A stretch of DNA of 64,000 bases from Burkholderiales bacterium (GTDB lineage Bacteria; Pseudomonadota; Gammaproteobacteria; Burkholderiales; Casimicrobiaceae): assembly GCA_905339295.1 (NCBI GenBank), contig CAJPFI010000040.1, positions 1 through 64,000 of the forward strand. Reading direction: 5' to 3'. The notes under the pieces were generated by a model. It made no database searches and had not been told where the DNA came from. It worked only from the letters and a program-made list of their open reading frames with translations. Each line of letters starts with the position of its first letter. The stretch's first letter is position 1. Positions 33,757 to 43,323 of the stretch are shown piece after piece. Both the position numbers and the translations under genes were made by a program.

Positions 33757-36700
33757 TCACATGCTCCGCCGATACTGCCCCCCCACCTCGAACAACGCGC
33801 CCGTGATCTGCCCCAGCGAGCACACCCTCACCGCGCTCATCAGCTCCTCGAACACGTTGCGGTTCTGAATCACCGCTTCCTTGAGCTTCGCCAGCGCGGC
33901 CGGCGCCTCCCTGGCGTGCCGCCGGTGGAAGTCGGCCAGTCGCTTCAGCTGCGACTCCTTCTCCTCGGTCGTCGACCGCGCGAGCTCGACCTTCTGCGGC
34001 GGAAGGTCGACGTGGGGATTGCGGAAGGTGTTCACGCCGATGATGGGATACGAGCCGTCGTGCTTCCGGTGCTCGTAGAACATCGACTCCTCCTGGATCT
34101 TGCCGCGCTGGTAGCCGGTCTCCATCGCGCCCAGCACCCCGCCACGCTCGCTGATCGCCTCGAACTCCTTCAGCACCGCCTCCTCGACCAGGTCGGTCAG
34201 CTCGTCGATGATGAAGCTGCCCTGGCTCGGATTCTCGTTCTTCGCGAGACCCCATTCGCGGTTGATGACGAGCTGGATCGCCATCGCGCGGCGCACGCTC
34301 TCCTCGGTCGGCGTCGTGATCGCCTCGTCGTAGGCGTTGGTGTGCAGCGAATTCGCGTTGTCGTAGGTCGCGATCAGCGCCTGCAGCGTCGTGCGGATGT
34401 CGTTGAACGCGATCTCCTGCGCGTGCAGGCTGCGGCCCGACGTCTGGCAGTGGTACTTGAGCTTCTGCGAGCGCTCGTTCGCGCCGTACCTGTCGCGCAT
34501 CGCCACCGCCCAGATCCTCCGCGCCACGCGGCCGAGCACCGAGTACTCGGGGTCCATGCCGCTGCTGAAGAAGAACGAGAGGTTCGGCGCGAAGTCGTCG
34601 ACGTGCATGCCGCGCGCGAGGTACGCCTCGACGAACGTGAAGCCGTTGGACAGCGTGAAGGCGAGCTGGCTGATCGGGTTCGCGCCGGCCTCGGCGATGT
34701 GGTAGCCGGAGATCGACACCGAGTAGAAGTTGCGCACGTCGTGGCGCACGAAGTACTCCTGGATGTCGCCCATCACCTTGAGACTGAACTCGGTGCTGAA
34801 GATGCACGTGTTCTGCCCCTGGTCCTCCTTCAGGATGTCGGCCTGCACGGTGCCGCGGACGGTCGAGAGCGCCCACGCCCTGATCTTGGATGCCTCGTCG
34901 TCGGTCGGCTCGCGCTCGTTGTCGACGCGGAACTTCGTGACCTGCTGGTCGATCGCCGCGTTCATGAACATCGCGAGGATCGTCGGCGCCGGCCCGTTGA
35001 TCGTCATCGACACCGAGTTGTCCGGCGCGCACAGGTCGAAGCCCGAGTAGAGCACCTTGATGTCGTCGAGCGTGGCGATCGACACGCCCGAGTTGCCGAC
35101 CTTGCCGTAGATATCGGGCCGGCGGTCCGGGTCGTGGCCGTAGAGCGTCACCGAGTCGAACGCGGTCGACAGGCGCTTCGCCGGCATGCCGGCGGCGAGC
35201 AGATGAAAGCGCTTGTTGGTGCGGTGCGCGTCGCCCTCGCCCGCGAACATGCGCGTCGGGTCCTCGTTCTCGCGCTTGAACGCGAACACGCCGCCGGTGT
35301 AGGGGAAGCTGCCCGGGACGTTCTCGAGGAGCTGCCAGCGCAGGATCTCGCCCTCGTCCTCGTAGCGCGGCAGCGCGACCTTCGGGATCCTGGTGCCGGA
35401 CAGCGACGTCGACGTGAGCGCGGTGCGGACCTCCCGGTCACGGATCTTCACGACGTACTCGTCGCCCGAGTAGGCCGACTTCGTCGCAGGCCACATGTCG
35501 AGGAGCTTCTTCGCACGCCTGTCGAGGTTGCGCTCGCGTTCCTCGACCAGCGCGTCGAGCGCGTGCTTGGCGTCGCGGATCACGTGGTGCAGCTGCTCGG
35601 CCGCCTCGGTGTCGGAGACGTGGCCGCTCCTCTTGAGCGGCTGCTCGTAGCGCATGGTCTCGTCGAGCATCGCGCGCGAGGCGCGCAGCTGCTGGCGCTC
35701 TCGCGCGACCCTGGCCTGCGCCTCCGACCACTTGCGGTAGGCGCGGCAGGACCCGGAGATCTCGGCGAGGTAGCGCGTACGCGCCGGCGGGACGATCGCG
35801 TACTGGCCGGTCGACTGGCGCACGCTCACCGGCGGCAGCTTCGCCGGCCCGAGCTTCAGTCCCTTCTCGGCGAGCTGCGGCGCGATCGCCTGCCACAACG
35901 CGGTGACGCCGTCGTCGTTGAAGCGCGACGCCATCGTGCCGAACACCGGCATCGCGTCGGGGGCCTCCTTGAAGCGCTCGCGGTTGCGCTGGTACTGCTT
36001 GCGCACGTCGCGCAGCGCGTCGGCGGCGCCCTTGCGGTCGTACTTGTTGATCGCGACGAAGTCGGCGAAGTCGAGCATGTCGATCTTCTCGAGCTGCGAG
36101 GCGGCGCCGAACTCGGGCGTCATCACGTAGAGCGAGACGTCGGCGTGCGGCACGATCGCCGCGTCGCCCTGGCCGATGCCCGAGGTCTCGACGACGATCA
36201 GGTCGAAGGCGGCCGCCTTGCACGCGGCGATCACGTCCGGCAGCGCCTTGCTGATCTCGCTGCCCGCATCGCGCGTGGCGAGCGAGCGCATGTAGATCGG
36301 CGCGGAGCCGCCGATCGATCCGATGGCGTTCATTCGGATGCGGTCGCCGAGCAGCGCCCCGCCGGACTTGCGCCGCGACGGATCGATCGAGATCACCGCG
36401 ACCCTGACCCTATCGTCCTGGTCGAGGCGCAGGCGCCGGATCAGCTCGTCGGTGAGCGAGCTCTTGCCCGCCCCGCCGGTGCCGGTAATGCCGAGCACCG
36501 GGACCTTCGCCTTCGCCGCCGCCGCGAGCACCGCGTCGCGCGCCTTCGCGGGCACGGTGCCGGCCTCGAGGCCGGTGATGAGCCGCGCGAGCGTGCGCGT
36601 GCGCACGAAGCGGTCGTCCGACACCAGCCCGTCGAGCGAGCCCGGGAGGTCCTTCGCGAGCTCGACGTCGCACGCCGCGACGATCTCGTTGATCATTCCC

Positions 36701-37116
36701 TGCAGGCCGAGCTTCTGGCCGTCCTCGGGCGAGAAGATGCGCGCGACGCCGTAATCGTGCAGTTCCTCGATCTCCGCGGGCACGATCACGCCGCCGCCGC
36801 CGCCGAACACCTTGACGTGGCCCGCGCCGCGCTCGCGAAGCAGGTCGATCATGTACTTGAAGAACTCGACGTGCCCGCCCTGGTAGGACGAGATCGCGAT
36901 GCCGTGCGCGTCCTCCTGCATCGCGCAGTCGACGATCTCCTCGACGCCGCGGTTGTGGCCGAGGTGGACCACCTCGCAGCCCGACGCCTGCAGGATGCGC
37001 CGCATGATGTTGATCGACGCGTCGTGGCCGTCGAACAGGCTCGCGGCGGTGACGAACCGGACCTTGTGCGTCGGCTTGTAGACCAGCGGCTTCTGGGCGA
37101 TCGACAGGTCGGTCAT
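33757..37116 (-). CDS. icmF: fused isobutyryl-CoA mutase (IcmF) with G-protein chaperone domain
   Basis: This 1119-residue adenosylcobalamin enzyme interconverts isobutyryl-CoA and n-butyryl-CoA; some homologues act on pivalyl-CoA. The order is an N-terminal B12-binding domain ([15 protein letters not shown], about residues 28-42), a MeaI-type GTPase (P-loop GTGGAGKSS near 209, NKYD base motif) and the substrate-binding mutase barrel (about 560-1100). This one-chain arrangement separates IcmF from two-subunit mutases. The start is ATG 37116. A LiuR-like palindrome lies about 137 bases upstream, linking it to branched-chain amino-acid catabolism. Confidence 0.95.
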   Translation of the reverse strand: MTDLSIAQKPLVYKPTHKVRFVTAASLFDGHDASINIMRRILQASGCEVVHLGHNRGVEEIVDCAMQEDAHGIAISSYQGGHVEFFKYMIDLLRERGAGHVKVFGGGGGVIVPAEIEELHDYGVARIFSPEDGQKLGLQGMINEIVAACDVELAKDLPGSLDGLVSDDRFVRTRTLARLITGLEAGTVPAKARDAVLAAAAKAKVPVLGITGTGGAGKSSLTDELIRRLRLDQDDRVRVAVISIDPSRRKSGGALLGDRIRMNAIGSIGGSAPIYMRSLATRDAGSEISKALPDVIAACKAAAFDLIVVETSGIGQGDAAIVPHADVSLYVMTPEFGAASQLEKIDMLDFADFVAINKYDRKGAADALRDVRKQYQRNRERFKEAPDAMPVFGTMASRFNDDGVTALWQAIAPQLAEKGLKLGPAKLPPVSVRQSTGQYAIVPPARTRYLAEISGSCRAYRKWSEAQARVARERQQLRASRAMLDETMRYEQPLKRSGHVSDTEAAEQLHHVIRDAKHALDALVEERERNLDRRAKKLLDMWPATKSAYSGDEYVVKIRDREVRTALTSTSLSGTRIPKVALPRYEDEGEILRWQLLENVPGSFPYTGGVFAFKRENEDPTRMFAGEGDAHRTNKRFHLLAAGMPAKRLSTAFDSVTLYGHDPDRRPDIYGKVGNSGVSIATLDDIKVLYSGFDLCAPDNSVSMTINGPAPTILAMFMNAAIDQQVTKFRVDNEREPTDDEASKIRAWALSTVRGTVQADILKEDQGQNTCIFSTEFSLKVMGDIQEYFVRHDVRNFYSVSISGYHIAEAGANPISQLAFTLSNGFTFVEAYLARGMHVDDFAPNLSFFFSSGMDPEYSVLGRVARRIWAVAMRDRYGANERSQKLKYHCQTSGRSLHAQEIAFNDIRTTLQALIATYDNANSLHTNAYDEAITTPTEESVRRAMAIQLVINREWGLAKNENPSQGSFIIDELTDLVEEAVLKEFEAISERGGVLGAMETGYQRGKIQEESMFYEHRKHDGSYPIIGVNTFRNPHVDLPPQKVELARSTTEEKESQLKRLADFHRRHAREAPAALAKLKEAVIQNRNVFEELMSAVRVCSLGQITGALFEVGGQYRRSM

Positions 37117-37252
37117 CGGCAACCTCGTTGACGCGGGCGCGGGCCGCCGGACCGGCGTGCCGCGCGTGGAACAGGAAAGCTTACCGGGGGTTCGGGCGGT
37201 TCGGGAGGGCGGCGCCGGGGGCACCGCCCCTTTGCAGCCGGAAGTCTGGATA

Positions 37253-37268
37253 ACGTTTACGTAAACGT
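37253..37268. promoter_or_regulatory. LiuR-like palindromic operator upstream of icmF
   Basis: ACGTTTACGTAAACGT is a perfect 16-base palindrome. From memory, it matches the motif of MerR-type LiuR regulators of leucine/isovalerate catabolism in proteobacteria. It lies 137 bases before icmF in an otherwise GC-rich gap. No liuR gene is present in the window, so the regulator would act in trans. Confidence 0.65.
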
Positions 37269-37407
37269 CAACCCTGGGCCGCCCGCCGGGCCGCCGCGGA
37301 CCGGGGCTGCCCGCAGGTCGCGCCGTAGGGGAAACCCGGCGCGGGTCCGGCCGGGTGCGCGTCGGGCGGGCACGTCGGGGCCGAAGGCCGGCCGCCGTGC
37401 GCGCCGG

Positions 37408-38112
37408 TCAGTGACCGAACCGCCCCGCCAGCGTCGCCACCGCCTCGTCGATCGCCGCGCGCAGCGCGCGGTCCGATCCTTCGGAGCTGCGTTGCGTCGC
37501 CTGTGCATCGGGCACGCTGTCCTGCCGATGCCCGTAGTCCCGCCTCATGCCCGGCAGCGCGCTGCCGACGATGCCGAGGCTCGTCTCGCTCGACTTGATC
37601 GGCTTGCGCACGACGACGGCGTCGAGGATGTCGCCGTTCGCGGCGTCGACGACGCGAACGTCGATCGCGATCGAGTCGACGATGCTCGCTCCGCCCAGGC
37701 TCACGCCCGCGATCGTGATGCTGGCGCTCCGCTGCTTCTCGGCCGCGTTGGCCTCGGAGACGATGCCCTCGAAGACGTAGCGCGCGCCGCGCAGCTTGTG
37801 CTCGGCGATGTCGCCGGTCGTGTAGCCGGCGGCGTTCAGCTGCTTCTCCTTCAGCACGCCTTCGTCGAGGCGGCTGCGCTCGACGACCTGGAACCGTCCG
37901 GTTTGCACCAGCGCGGTCTTGAACATGTCGGTGGCAGCCTTGCCGCTGACGTTCGGCAGCGACGAGCGGAACTCGAAGATCGTCACGGCGACGCGGTCAC
38001 CCGGCGCGGCCGCGGCCTGCGGCGCGGAGGCGACCTCCGCCGGCGACTGGGCCATCGTGACCGTCCCGCAGGCGAGTGCCACCGCGACCAGCGCCCGGCA
38101 CGCTCGTTTCAT
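37408..38112 (-). CDS. CsgG-family exported protein
   Basis: This 234-residue protein has a signal peptide (about residues 1-22; a cysteine in VALACGTV could be a weak lipobox) and a CsgG/HfaB-like core: VAVTIFEFRSSLPNVSG, DMFKTALVQTGRFQVVERSR, LRGARYVFEGIVSEA and IAIDVRVVDAANGDILDA. CsgG forms the curli secretion pore in the outer membrane; shorter relatives act as envelope assembly factors. It is the last of six minus-strand genes for exported proteins, starting 26 bases after the preceding stop. It may export or anchor the Cys-tailed neighbours; this is inference. Confidence 0.88.
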   Translation of the reverse strand: MKRACRALVAVALACGTVTMAQSPAEVASAPQAAAAPGDRVAVTIFEFRSSLPNVSGKAATDMFKTALVQTGRFQVVERSRLDEGVLKEKQLNAAGYTTGDIAEHKLRGARYVFEGIVSEANAAEKQRSASITIAGVSLGGASIVDSIAIDVRVVDAANGDILDAVVVRKPIKSSETSLGIVGSALPGMRRDYGHRQDSVPDAQATQRSSEGSDRALRAAIDEAVATLAGRFGH

Positions 38113-38138
38113 CGCACTCCCTTCCGCGGCCGCACGCG

Positions 38139-39836
38139 TCACCGACGCTCCTGCAGCACGCATTGATCGACCTTCCGCTGCCGGCGCAGCGCCTCGCAGC
38201 GGTCGAAACCGGCGCGTGTCGCGCAAGCGAAGCGCGACGTGCCCGTGGCCGGCACGCACGATTGCGCGGCGAGCTCGCGCCGGATCGACGCGTCGCCTGC
38301 GCCGGCGGGTGAAGCCGCGGCGATCGTCGCCGGGGCGACCGGCTGCGTTCGCGTCGCGGCCGGCGGCACCATGCCCGGCGGCGATGACGACCTGCCAGCC
38401 GGCGCATTGCCGAGCGCCCTCCAATCCGGCGTCCTCGACGTCGATCCCGCCGGGGAAACAGAGGTGCGAGCGACGCTCGTCGCAGGCGTGCCGGTCGGCG
38501 CCGCCGTCGACGTCGCGGGTGCCTGCACGGCCGGCAGCGCGGACCGCAGCGGTCCGCCTGTCCCGAATGCCGGCACGTCAGCCGAACGCGGCGTTGCCGG
38601 GGTCGATGCGGGCGGCATCGACGCCGGCACCGGACCTGCGATCGTCGCGCCTGCGGGCTGATCGGACGCGTTCGCGCTCGCGGCCGGCGGGACGATCGGC
38701 GCCCACGTCCCGGGCTTCGCCACGGTCGGATCCCTCTTCGGCAGGAGCTTGACCTCGAAATCGACCGAGCTCGCCTTGCCGGTCACGACACCCTGCGGCG
38801 TGTTTTCCTGCGTCACCCAGGCGCTGAGGCGCCAGACTCCGCCGCCGTCCTTGCCCACGTCGAAGAAGCCCGGAGCGACCGTGCTTTCGAACTTCTGGCC
38901 CTTCACCGGGCCCGAAAAGGTCTTGACCGGCTTGAACAGTCCGTTCGCTTGGCGCTTGAGCAACTGCAGGTGCCAGCGCTCCTCGAAGACACGCGTGTAC
39001 TGGGTCGCCCAGGTCCAGAACGGAACCGGTTCGCAGCTGTAACCCACGATCTTGTCCACGTCCTTGGTGTCTTTCACCAAGACCCCGCATCCGGCCTTGC
39101 TGACGTAGTCCCACTTGCCCGATTGGGACTGGATGTAGGCCGGCATCACGCTCGCGGAGGAAAGCGCCGCGGAAAGCGGCACGCCGATCACGTCCAGCGG
39201 GAGTGCCAGCGTCTCTCCGCCCGGCGCCTTGACCGGTGCCAGGATCTCCGGCACGGGCAGCTCCTCCGCGAGGAACGGCGGCGGCCTGTGGACCTGGACG
39301 TCATGCCACTGCGCATCGCACCAGGCGTACGCGCTGCCGTCGCACGCCTTCTGGGTGATCTGCGGGAACATGGCGTCCAGCGTCGCGAAGCAGCCGGCCC
39401 GCCACTGACCCGGCCAGTCCGGGACGAAGGAGCTCTTGAACTGCCCGGCGAACACGCTGCCCACGGGATGGACCCCATTCGGCACGGCGATCGCCTGCGA
39501 GGATTTCTTGAAGCTCGCCGGAAGGCCTCTCAGGTTGTTGATGGTCGGAGAGGCGTCCAGTGCCCACAGCCCTTCGCTGCCCGAGAACGACGTCACGGTG
39601 GGAGTCCAGGCGGCGACCTTGTGCCACGCGAGGCTGGCGACCTTCACGCTCCACTTGCAGGTGAACTCGATCGGCTTCGTGTTCCAGACCTCCCATTGAT
39701 GCTTGTACGCCGGGTTGGGCTTGGCCTCGGGCGTCACGATCTCGGCCTGAACGTCGAACAGCAGGATCGTCGGGGACTGCTCCTGCTGCGCGGCCGCGGG
39801 AACCGGCAGGAACGCGACGAGCAGCGTGGCGAGCAC
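38139..39836 (-). CDS. large exported protein with C-terminal four-Cys tail, unknown function
   Basis: This protein is about 565 residues with a hydrophobic signal-like start (ATLLVAFLPVPAAAQ) and no recognised family. The middle is Trp/Cys-containing and probably globular. Residues 380-520 form a Pro/Ala/Ser/Thr-rich linker. The last 45 residues have four cysteines spaced C-x10-C-x8-C-x11-C, including RAGFDRCEALRRQR, closely matching the tail of the next gene upstream. No ATG fits the frame; GTG 39836 is the best start but lacks a strong ribosome site. The third gene-to-gene gap of the operon is 47 bases. Confidence 0.75.
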   Translation of the reverse strand: MLATLLVAFLPVPAAAQQEQSPTILLFDVQAEIVTPEAKPNPAYKHQWEVWNTKPIEFTCKWSVKVASLAWHKVAAWTPTVTSFSGSEGLWALDASPTINNLRGLPASFKKSSQAIAVPNGVHPVGSVFAGQFKSSFVPDWPGQWRAGCFATLDAMFPQITQKACDGSAYAWCDAQWHDVQVHRPPPFLAEELPVPEILAPVKAPGGETLALPLDVIGVPLSAALSSASVMPAYIQSQSGKWDYVSKAGCGVLVKDTKDVDKIVGYSCEPVPFWTWATQYTRVFEERWHLQLLKRQANGLFKPVKTFSGPVKGQKFESTVAPGFFDVGKDGGGVWRLSAWVTQENTPQGVVTGKASSVDFEVKLLPKRDPTVAKPGTWAPIVPPAASANASDQPAGATIAGPVPASMPPASTPATPRSADVPAFGTGGPLRSALPAVQAPATSTAAPTGTPATSVARTSVSPAGSTSRTPDWRALGNAPAGRSSSPPGMVPPAATRTQPVAPATIAAASPAGAGDASIRRELAAQSCVPATGTSRFACATRAGFDRCEALRRQRKVDQCVLQERR

Positions 39837-39883
39837 GAGCGCATGGCGCCCCGGGCCGCGGATGCCCCCGCACTGCCTGACGG

Positions 39884-42325
39884 TCAGCGTGTCATCGCGC
39901 AATGCTCGACCCTCCGTTGTTGCCGCATCGCCTCGCAGCGATCGAAGCCTGCGCGCGTCGTGCACGCGAAACGAAGCCCGCGTGCAGGCGCGCGCGTGCA
40001 CGACGCCGCGGCGAGTTCCCGTTCCAACGCCGCCGCGCTTGCAGCGGCGGCGGACGCCACGACGGCCGACGGCGGCGGCTGCGATCGCGCCGCGGCGGGC
40101 GGCGGTGGCATCGCGCCCGGAGGCGGCGAGCGCATCGCGCCAGCCGCGCCCCAGTCGAGCGTGCGTGCGGTGGGTGCCTGCATGCGCTGCTGCGGCGGCG
40201 CCTGCACCGCCGGAAGCTGCGATGTCGACCCCGCAGGCGTCGCATCGCGCTGCAGCGGCGATTGCAGCGGCGCGGAACGCGACGGTCTCGGCTGCGCCGG
40301 AAACGCCCGTGCGGTCATCGGCGGCTCGCTTGCCGTCGACGGCGGCGGAACGACGCTCGGGGGTTGCTTGAACGTCGCGTCCGGGATCGCCTGTCCGATC
40401 TGGTAGGGCATCGCGTAGCAGGGATCGTCGGAACCGTCCCTGGCGGGGTCGTTCGCGCAATGGCCGAGCTGCAGCGCGGCGTCGGCGGCCACCGACGTCT
40501 TCCACCTCGCCACGTCGCCGCACTTGATTCCGAGCTTGTCGAAGCCCGGCGTCGAGCAATGCGCCTCGCCCGGAATGACGAGGACGATGCCTTCCTTCCT
40601 GCCGTCGGGGCCGACCTGCGAACCCACCGGCTTGACGCCGTTGAGGATGCCTGCGAGCTGGTGCGCCTTCGCGGCCTTGGCCTGGTAGTCGGCCAGGTTG
40701 CCCTTGCATTGCAGTTGCGGTTTCAGGCCCCCGGGAAGCGCGGTCGAGGCGAGCAGCGACTCGCAACCCTCCACCTTCCATGGCCGCGTGCACGTCACCG
40801 CGTTGCCGGCGAACTGGCAGCGCTTGCCGAGCGAGGCCACGAGACTCTTCGCGAGCTTTGCCTCGGCCTTCGCGACGTTCACCGAGCAGTGCTGCTTCTC
40901 GGCGCCGGCCTTGAGGCTCGACAGGCACGCGCCATAGCCGCCGTAGCTGTCGCACTCGAGCTTGAGGCCGCTCTTGGCCGTCCAGCCGGCCGGCGGAAAA
41001 CATCCCTGCGCGACGAGATCCTGGATCGACTTCTGCACCGCGGCCTTCTCGTCGTTCAGGATCTTGACGAACGACCCCTCGGCTTTCTTGCAGGCGCGCG
41101 TCGCCGCGGAGGGAGAGGGCGACTGCTTCGCGATGTCGCTCATGCAGTTCTGGTACCCCTTCTCGGAGAACAGCGGCATCTTCTTGATCAGCTCGCACAG
41201 CGCGGGGTCAGGGTCGGGGAACGGGAACTCCTTGCGGAGCGAGACCTCGCAGTTGGACACGAACGTCTGCCTGCGCAGCGCGAGCGTGTCCTTGCCGTAG
41301 TCCTCGACCGCCCAGGTGCGCGCCCACGGGCGCATCAGGCCCGCGTGCGCCTCGCCCGCGCCGATCATCGCCTTCGCCATCGACTTCGCGCCCGGCGAGA
41401 AGCGCTTGTCGCGCATGTCGGAGCAGGTCTTCTTCGCCGTGCTCTCGTACTGGTTGTGCGAGTCGAAGTACTCGACGCAGGGACCGCGGATCCGGTCGTT
41501 CAGGCTGCCGAGCCCCGGGCAGTCCTGCGCCGTGATGCAGTAGGTCGTCGCGAGGTGGAACCACGGCAGCCAGTACAGCGCGTAGTACTTGTCGTAGGGC
41601 ATGTGCGCGTCGCTGCCGAACAGGACGTTCTCGAGGGCGTCCGCGCCCGCCACCACGAGCTTCGCCCCGTACTTCGCGGTGTCGGCCGCGGCGCCGCCGA
41701 TCGCGGCGAGCGCCTTGCCGAACACGCTGCACGCCTCGTCCTTGCCGGGGAAGTCGGGCGTGAGCTTGCACGCGAGGTCGATGTCGGAGACGGCGGTGAT
41801 CAGCCGCCAGATGTCCGGCGGCGAGCTGGAGAAGGCGACCAGCACCTCGTGCACGACCGGCTTCGCGAGGCTCGCCACCTCCTTGAACAGGCCGCCGCAG
41901 ATGAACCCTTGCATCGGCCCGGTGGTCGCCAAGCCGGCCTTGCAGGCAATCTGGAACAACAGATCGGTGCCGGTCAGTTCCAGCACCTCGAGCCAGTCGC
42001 GCTGGTTCGCGGCCCGGACGATCCCGACGACGGCCTGGATCGCCGGGTCCTCGGGCATGAATTTCTTCGCCGCCGTCTTGCCCTGCTGCTCGGCGATCGA
42101 CTTCACGTCGACGCACGCCGCCGGATTGCCGTTGTGCTGGATGAGGCAGGCGATCAGCGGCTTCGCGTCCTTCACGGCGGGGTCGACGACGCCGGCCTTG
42201 GCCAGGATGTCGAGCATCGTGTCGAGGGTGTCCGCGCGCGCCGGCGCGGCGGACCCCGCGAAGGCGAACACCAGCGCGAACGCGGCCAGCCACGCTCGCG
42301 GCCAGACCGGGAGCGACCGTTTCAT
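39884..42325 (-). CDS. very Cys-rich large exported protein with four-Cys tail, unknown function
   Basis: This 813-residue protein has a clear signal peptide (cleavage near SAAPARA, about residue 31) and about 30 cysteines spread along the chain, pointing to a disulfide-rich periplasmic or secreted protein. I recognise no family. Residues 655-770 are a Pro/Ala/Ser/Gln-rich linker. The last 42 residues carry C-x11-C-x8-C-x11-C with RAGFDRCEAMRQQR, shared with the downstream 565-residue protein. The start overlaps the preceding gene's stop by 4 bases. Confidence 0.85.
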   Translation of the reverse strand: MKRSLPVWPRAWLAAFALVFAFAGSAAPARADTLDTMLDILAKAGVVDPAVKDAKPLIACLIQHNGNPAACVDVKSIAEQQGKTAAKKFMPEDPAIQAVVGIVRAANQRDWLEVLELTGTDLLFQIACKAGLATTGPMQGFICGGLFKEVASLAKPVVHEVLVAFSSSPPDIWRLITAVSDIDLACKLTPDFPGKDEACSVFGKALAAIGGAAADTAKYGAKLVVAGADALENVLFGSDAHMPYDKYYALYWLPWFHLATTYCITAQDCPGLGSLNDRIRGPCVEYFDSHNQYESTAKKTCSDMRDKRFSPGAKSMAKAMIGAGEAHAGLMRPWARTWAVEDYGKDTLALRRQTFVSNCEVSLRKEFPFPDPDPALCELIKKMPLFSEKGYQNCMSDIAKQSPSPSAATRACKKAEGSFVKILNDEKAAVQKSIQDLVAQGCFPPAGWTAKSGLKLECDSYGGYGACLSSLKAGAEKQHCSVNVAKAEAKLAKSLVASLGKRCQFAGNAVTCTRPWKVEGCESLLASTALPGGLKPQLQCKGNLADYQAKAAKAHQLAGILNGVKPVGSQVGPDGRKEGIVLVIPGEAHCSTPGFDKLGIKCGDVARWKTSVAADAALQLGHCANDPARDGSDDPCYAMPYQIGQAIPDATFKQPPSVVPPPSTASEPPMTARAFPAQPRPSRSAPLQSPLQRDATPAGSTSQLPAVQAPPQQRMQAPTARTLDWGAAGAMRSPPPGAMPPPPAAARSQPPPSAVVASAAAASAAALERELAAASCTRAPARGLRFACTTRAGFDRCEAMRQQRRVEHCAMTR

Positions 42326-42912
42326 GGCGCCTGCCTTCCCTGCGCGGGCGGCGGCAGGCTCGACGGCAGGCTGCCGCGCGTCGCGGGCGCCGCCGGCACC
42401 GTCGGAGATTGCCCCGGCGTCGCGCCGCTTCCCAGGGCACCCCACGCGGGGACCGCGCGCCTGGGCATCGACGCGCCCGACGATATCGGAGACGGCACCG
42501 CGGCCGAGCCGCCTGCGGGCGGCAGCGGTCCTTCGGCGACGATCTTGAACGGCGTGCCGGCCTTCGCCTGCGTGGGCGGATACGCGCCCGGCGCCTGCGT
42601 CGGCGTCCAGCCCGGCCCGGCTGCCGGGAACAGGTAGAGCGAGCACTTGTACCCGGTGGCCGAAAGCGACTGCGCGTCGGTCACCGCGACCTTCACGTCC
42701 ACCGTGCCGTCGAACGCGCGATTGACGACCGGCAGGTCGGTGCGCGAGAACGCGCCGGCGGGCGTGATGTAACAGCCGACGCTGAGCTTGGCCACTTCCG
42801 GGTGCAGGTTCTGCAGGTGCACCGGCACCCGCAACGTCACGACCTGGTCGCCGAGCGCGGGCCCCGCGAAGCCGGCGAGCAGCAACGCGACGACGGTGCG
42901 AACGGGTTTCAT
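42322..42912 (-). CDS. exported protein of unknown function with Pro-rich C-terminus
   Basis: This 196-residue protein has a signal peptide (cleavage near GPALGD, about residue 22), then a beta-rich domain of about 95 residues (VVTLRVPVHLQNLHPEVAKL; two cysteines in VGCYITP and YKCSLYLF) and a disordered Pro/Ala/Ser tail like those of its two large neighbours. No family is recognised; the fold could resemble a pilus- or adhesin-like sandwich. It overlaps the 813-residue gene by 4 bases. Confidence 0.8.
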   Translation of the reverse strand: MKPVRTVVALLLAGFAGPALGDQVVTLRVPVHLQNLHPEVAKLSVGCYITPAGAFSRTDLPVVNRAFDGTVDVKVAVTDAQSLSATGYKCSLYLFPAAGPGWTPTQAPGAYPPTQAKAGTPFKIVAEGPLPPAGGSAAVPSPISSGASMPRRAVPAWGALGSGATPGQSPTVPAAPATRGSLPSSLPPPAQGRQAP

Positions 42913-42931
42913 GGCGCGGTCGACGCCCGGC

Positions 42932-43312
42932 TCAGTTTCCCGTGCCGGTCATCGTGATGCCGTCGGTGGCGACGAGCGAGGGCAGGGCCTTGCGGCTCGC
43001 CCCCGGCGGCGCGATCGTGTCGCCGATCCCGGTGAACGCGAGCGCCGCGGTGGCGGCGACGGACGGCAACCGCTCGAGGCTCGTGCCCGGCGGCGCGATC
43101 GTGTCGCCGATGCCGGTCATCGCCATCGGCGTCGTGTTCACGGTCGTCGGCAACGGCGCGGCCGACAAGCTCGCCGCGGCCAGGATCGCCAGCGCCGCGC
43201 CAGCCGGGAACGCCAGGCGCAATCGAACCGGCTCCCGCCCGAGCCGTGTCGTTCCGCGGCCCCTGCGCCCGTCCGAGCGCATCGCCGCACGCTTCGTCGT
43301 CGAGGCGGTCAT
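42932..43312 (-). CDS. small exported protein with 28-residue tandem repeats
   Basis: This 126-residue protein has an Arg-rich N-terminus and a hydrophobic segment (LAFPAGAALAILAAASLSAA, about residues 33-52). Two 28-residue repeats follow, each starting near TGIGDTIAPPG, with a truncated third start (TGTGN) at the C-terminus. The DNA repeat period is 84 bases. ATG 43282 is an alternative start. It lies 11 bases after its upstream neighbour and 19 bases before the next gene. No known family is recognised. Confidence 0.7.
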   Translation of the reverse strand: MTASTTKRAAMRSDGRRGRGTTRLGREPVRLRLAFPAGAALAILAAASLSAAPLPTTVNTTPMAMTGIGDTIAPPGTSLERLPSVAATAALAFTGIGDTIAPPGASRKALPSLVATDGITMTGTGN

Positions 43313-43323
43313 GGGCACCGGGC

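Noticed and set aside
33916..37131. 1071-codon plus-strand frame opposite icmF
   Set aside because: Exact antisense of a highly conserved enzyme, with repetitive His/Arg/Asp/Val composition.
37117..37260. Possible cobalamin riboswitch in front of the B12-dependent icmF
   Set aside because: The leader is too short and I see no B12-box-like sequence; the palindrome fits a protein operator better.
37408..38112. A true curli system
   Set aside because: Only a CsgG-family protein is present; there is no CsgA/B curlin repeat pattern, CsgD, CsgE or CsgF.
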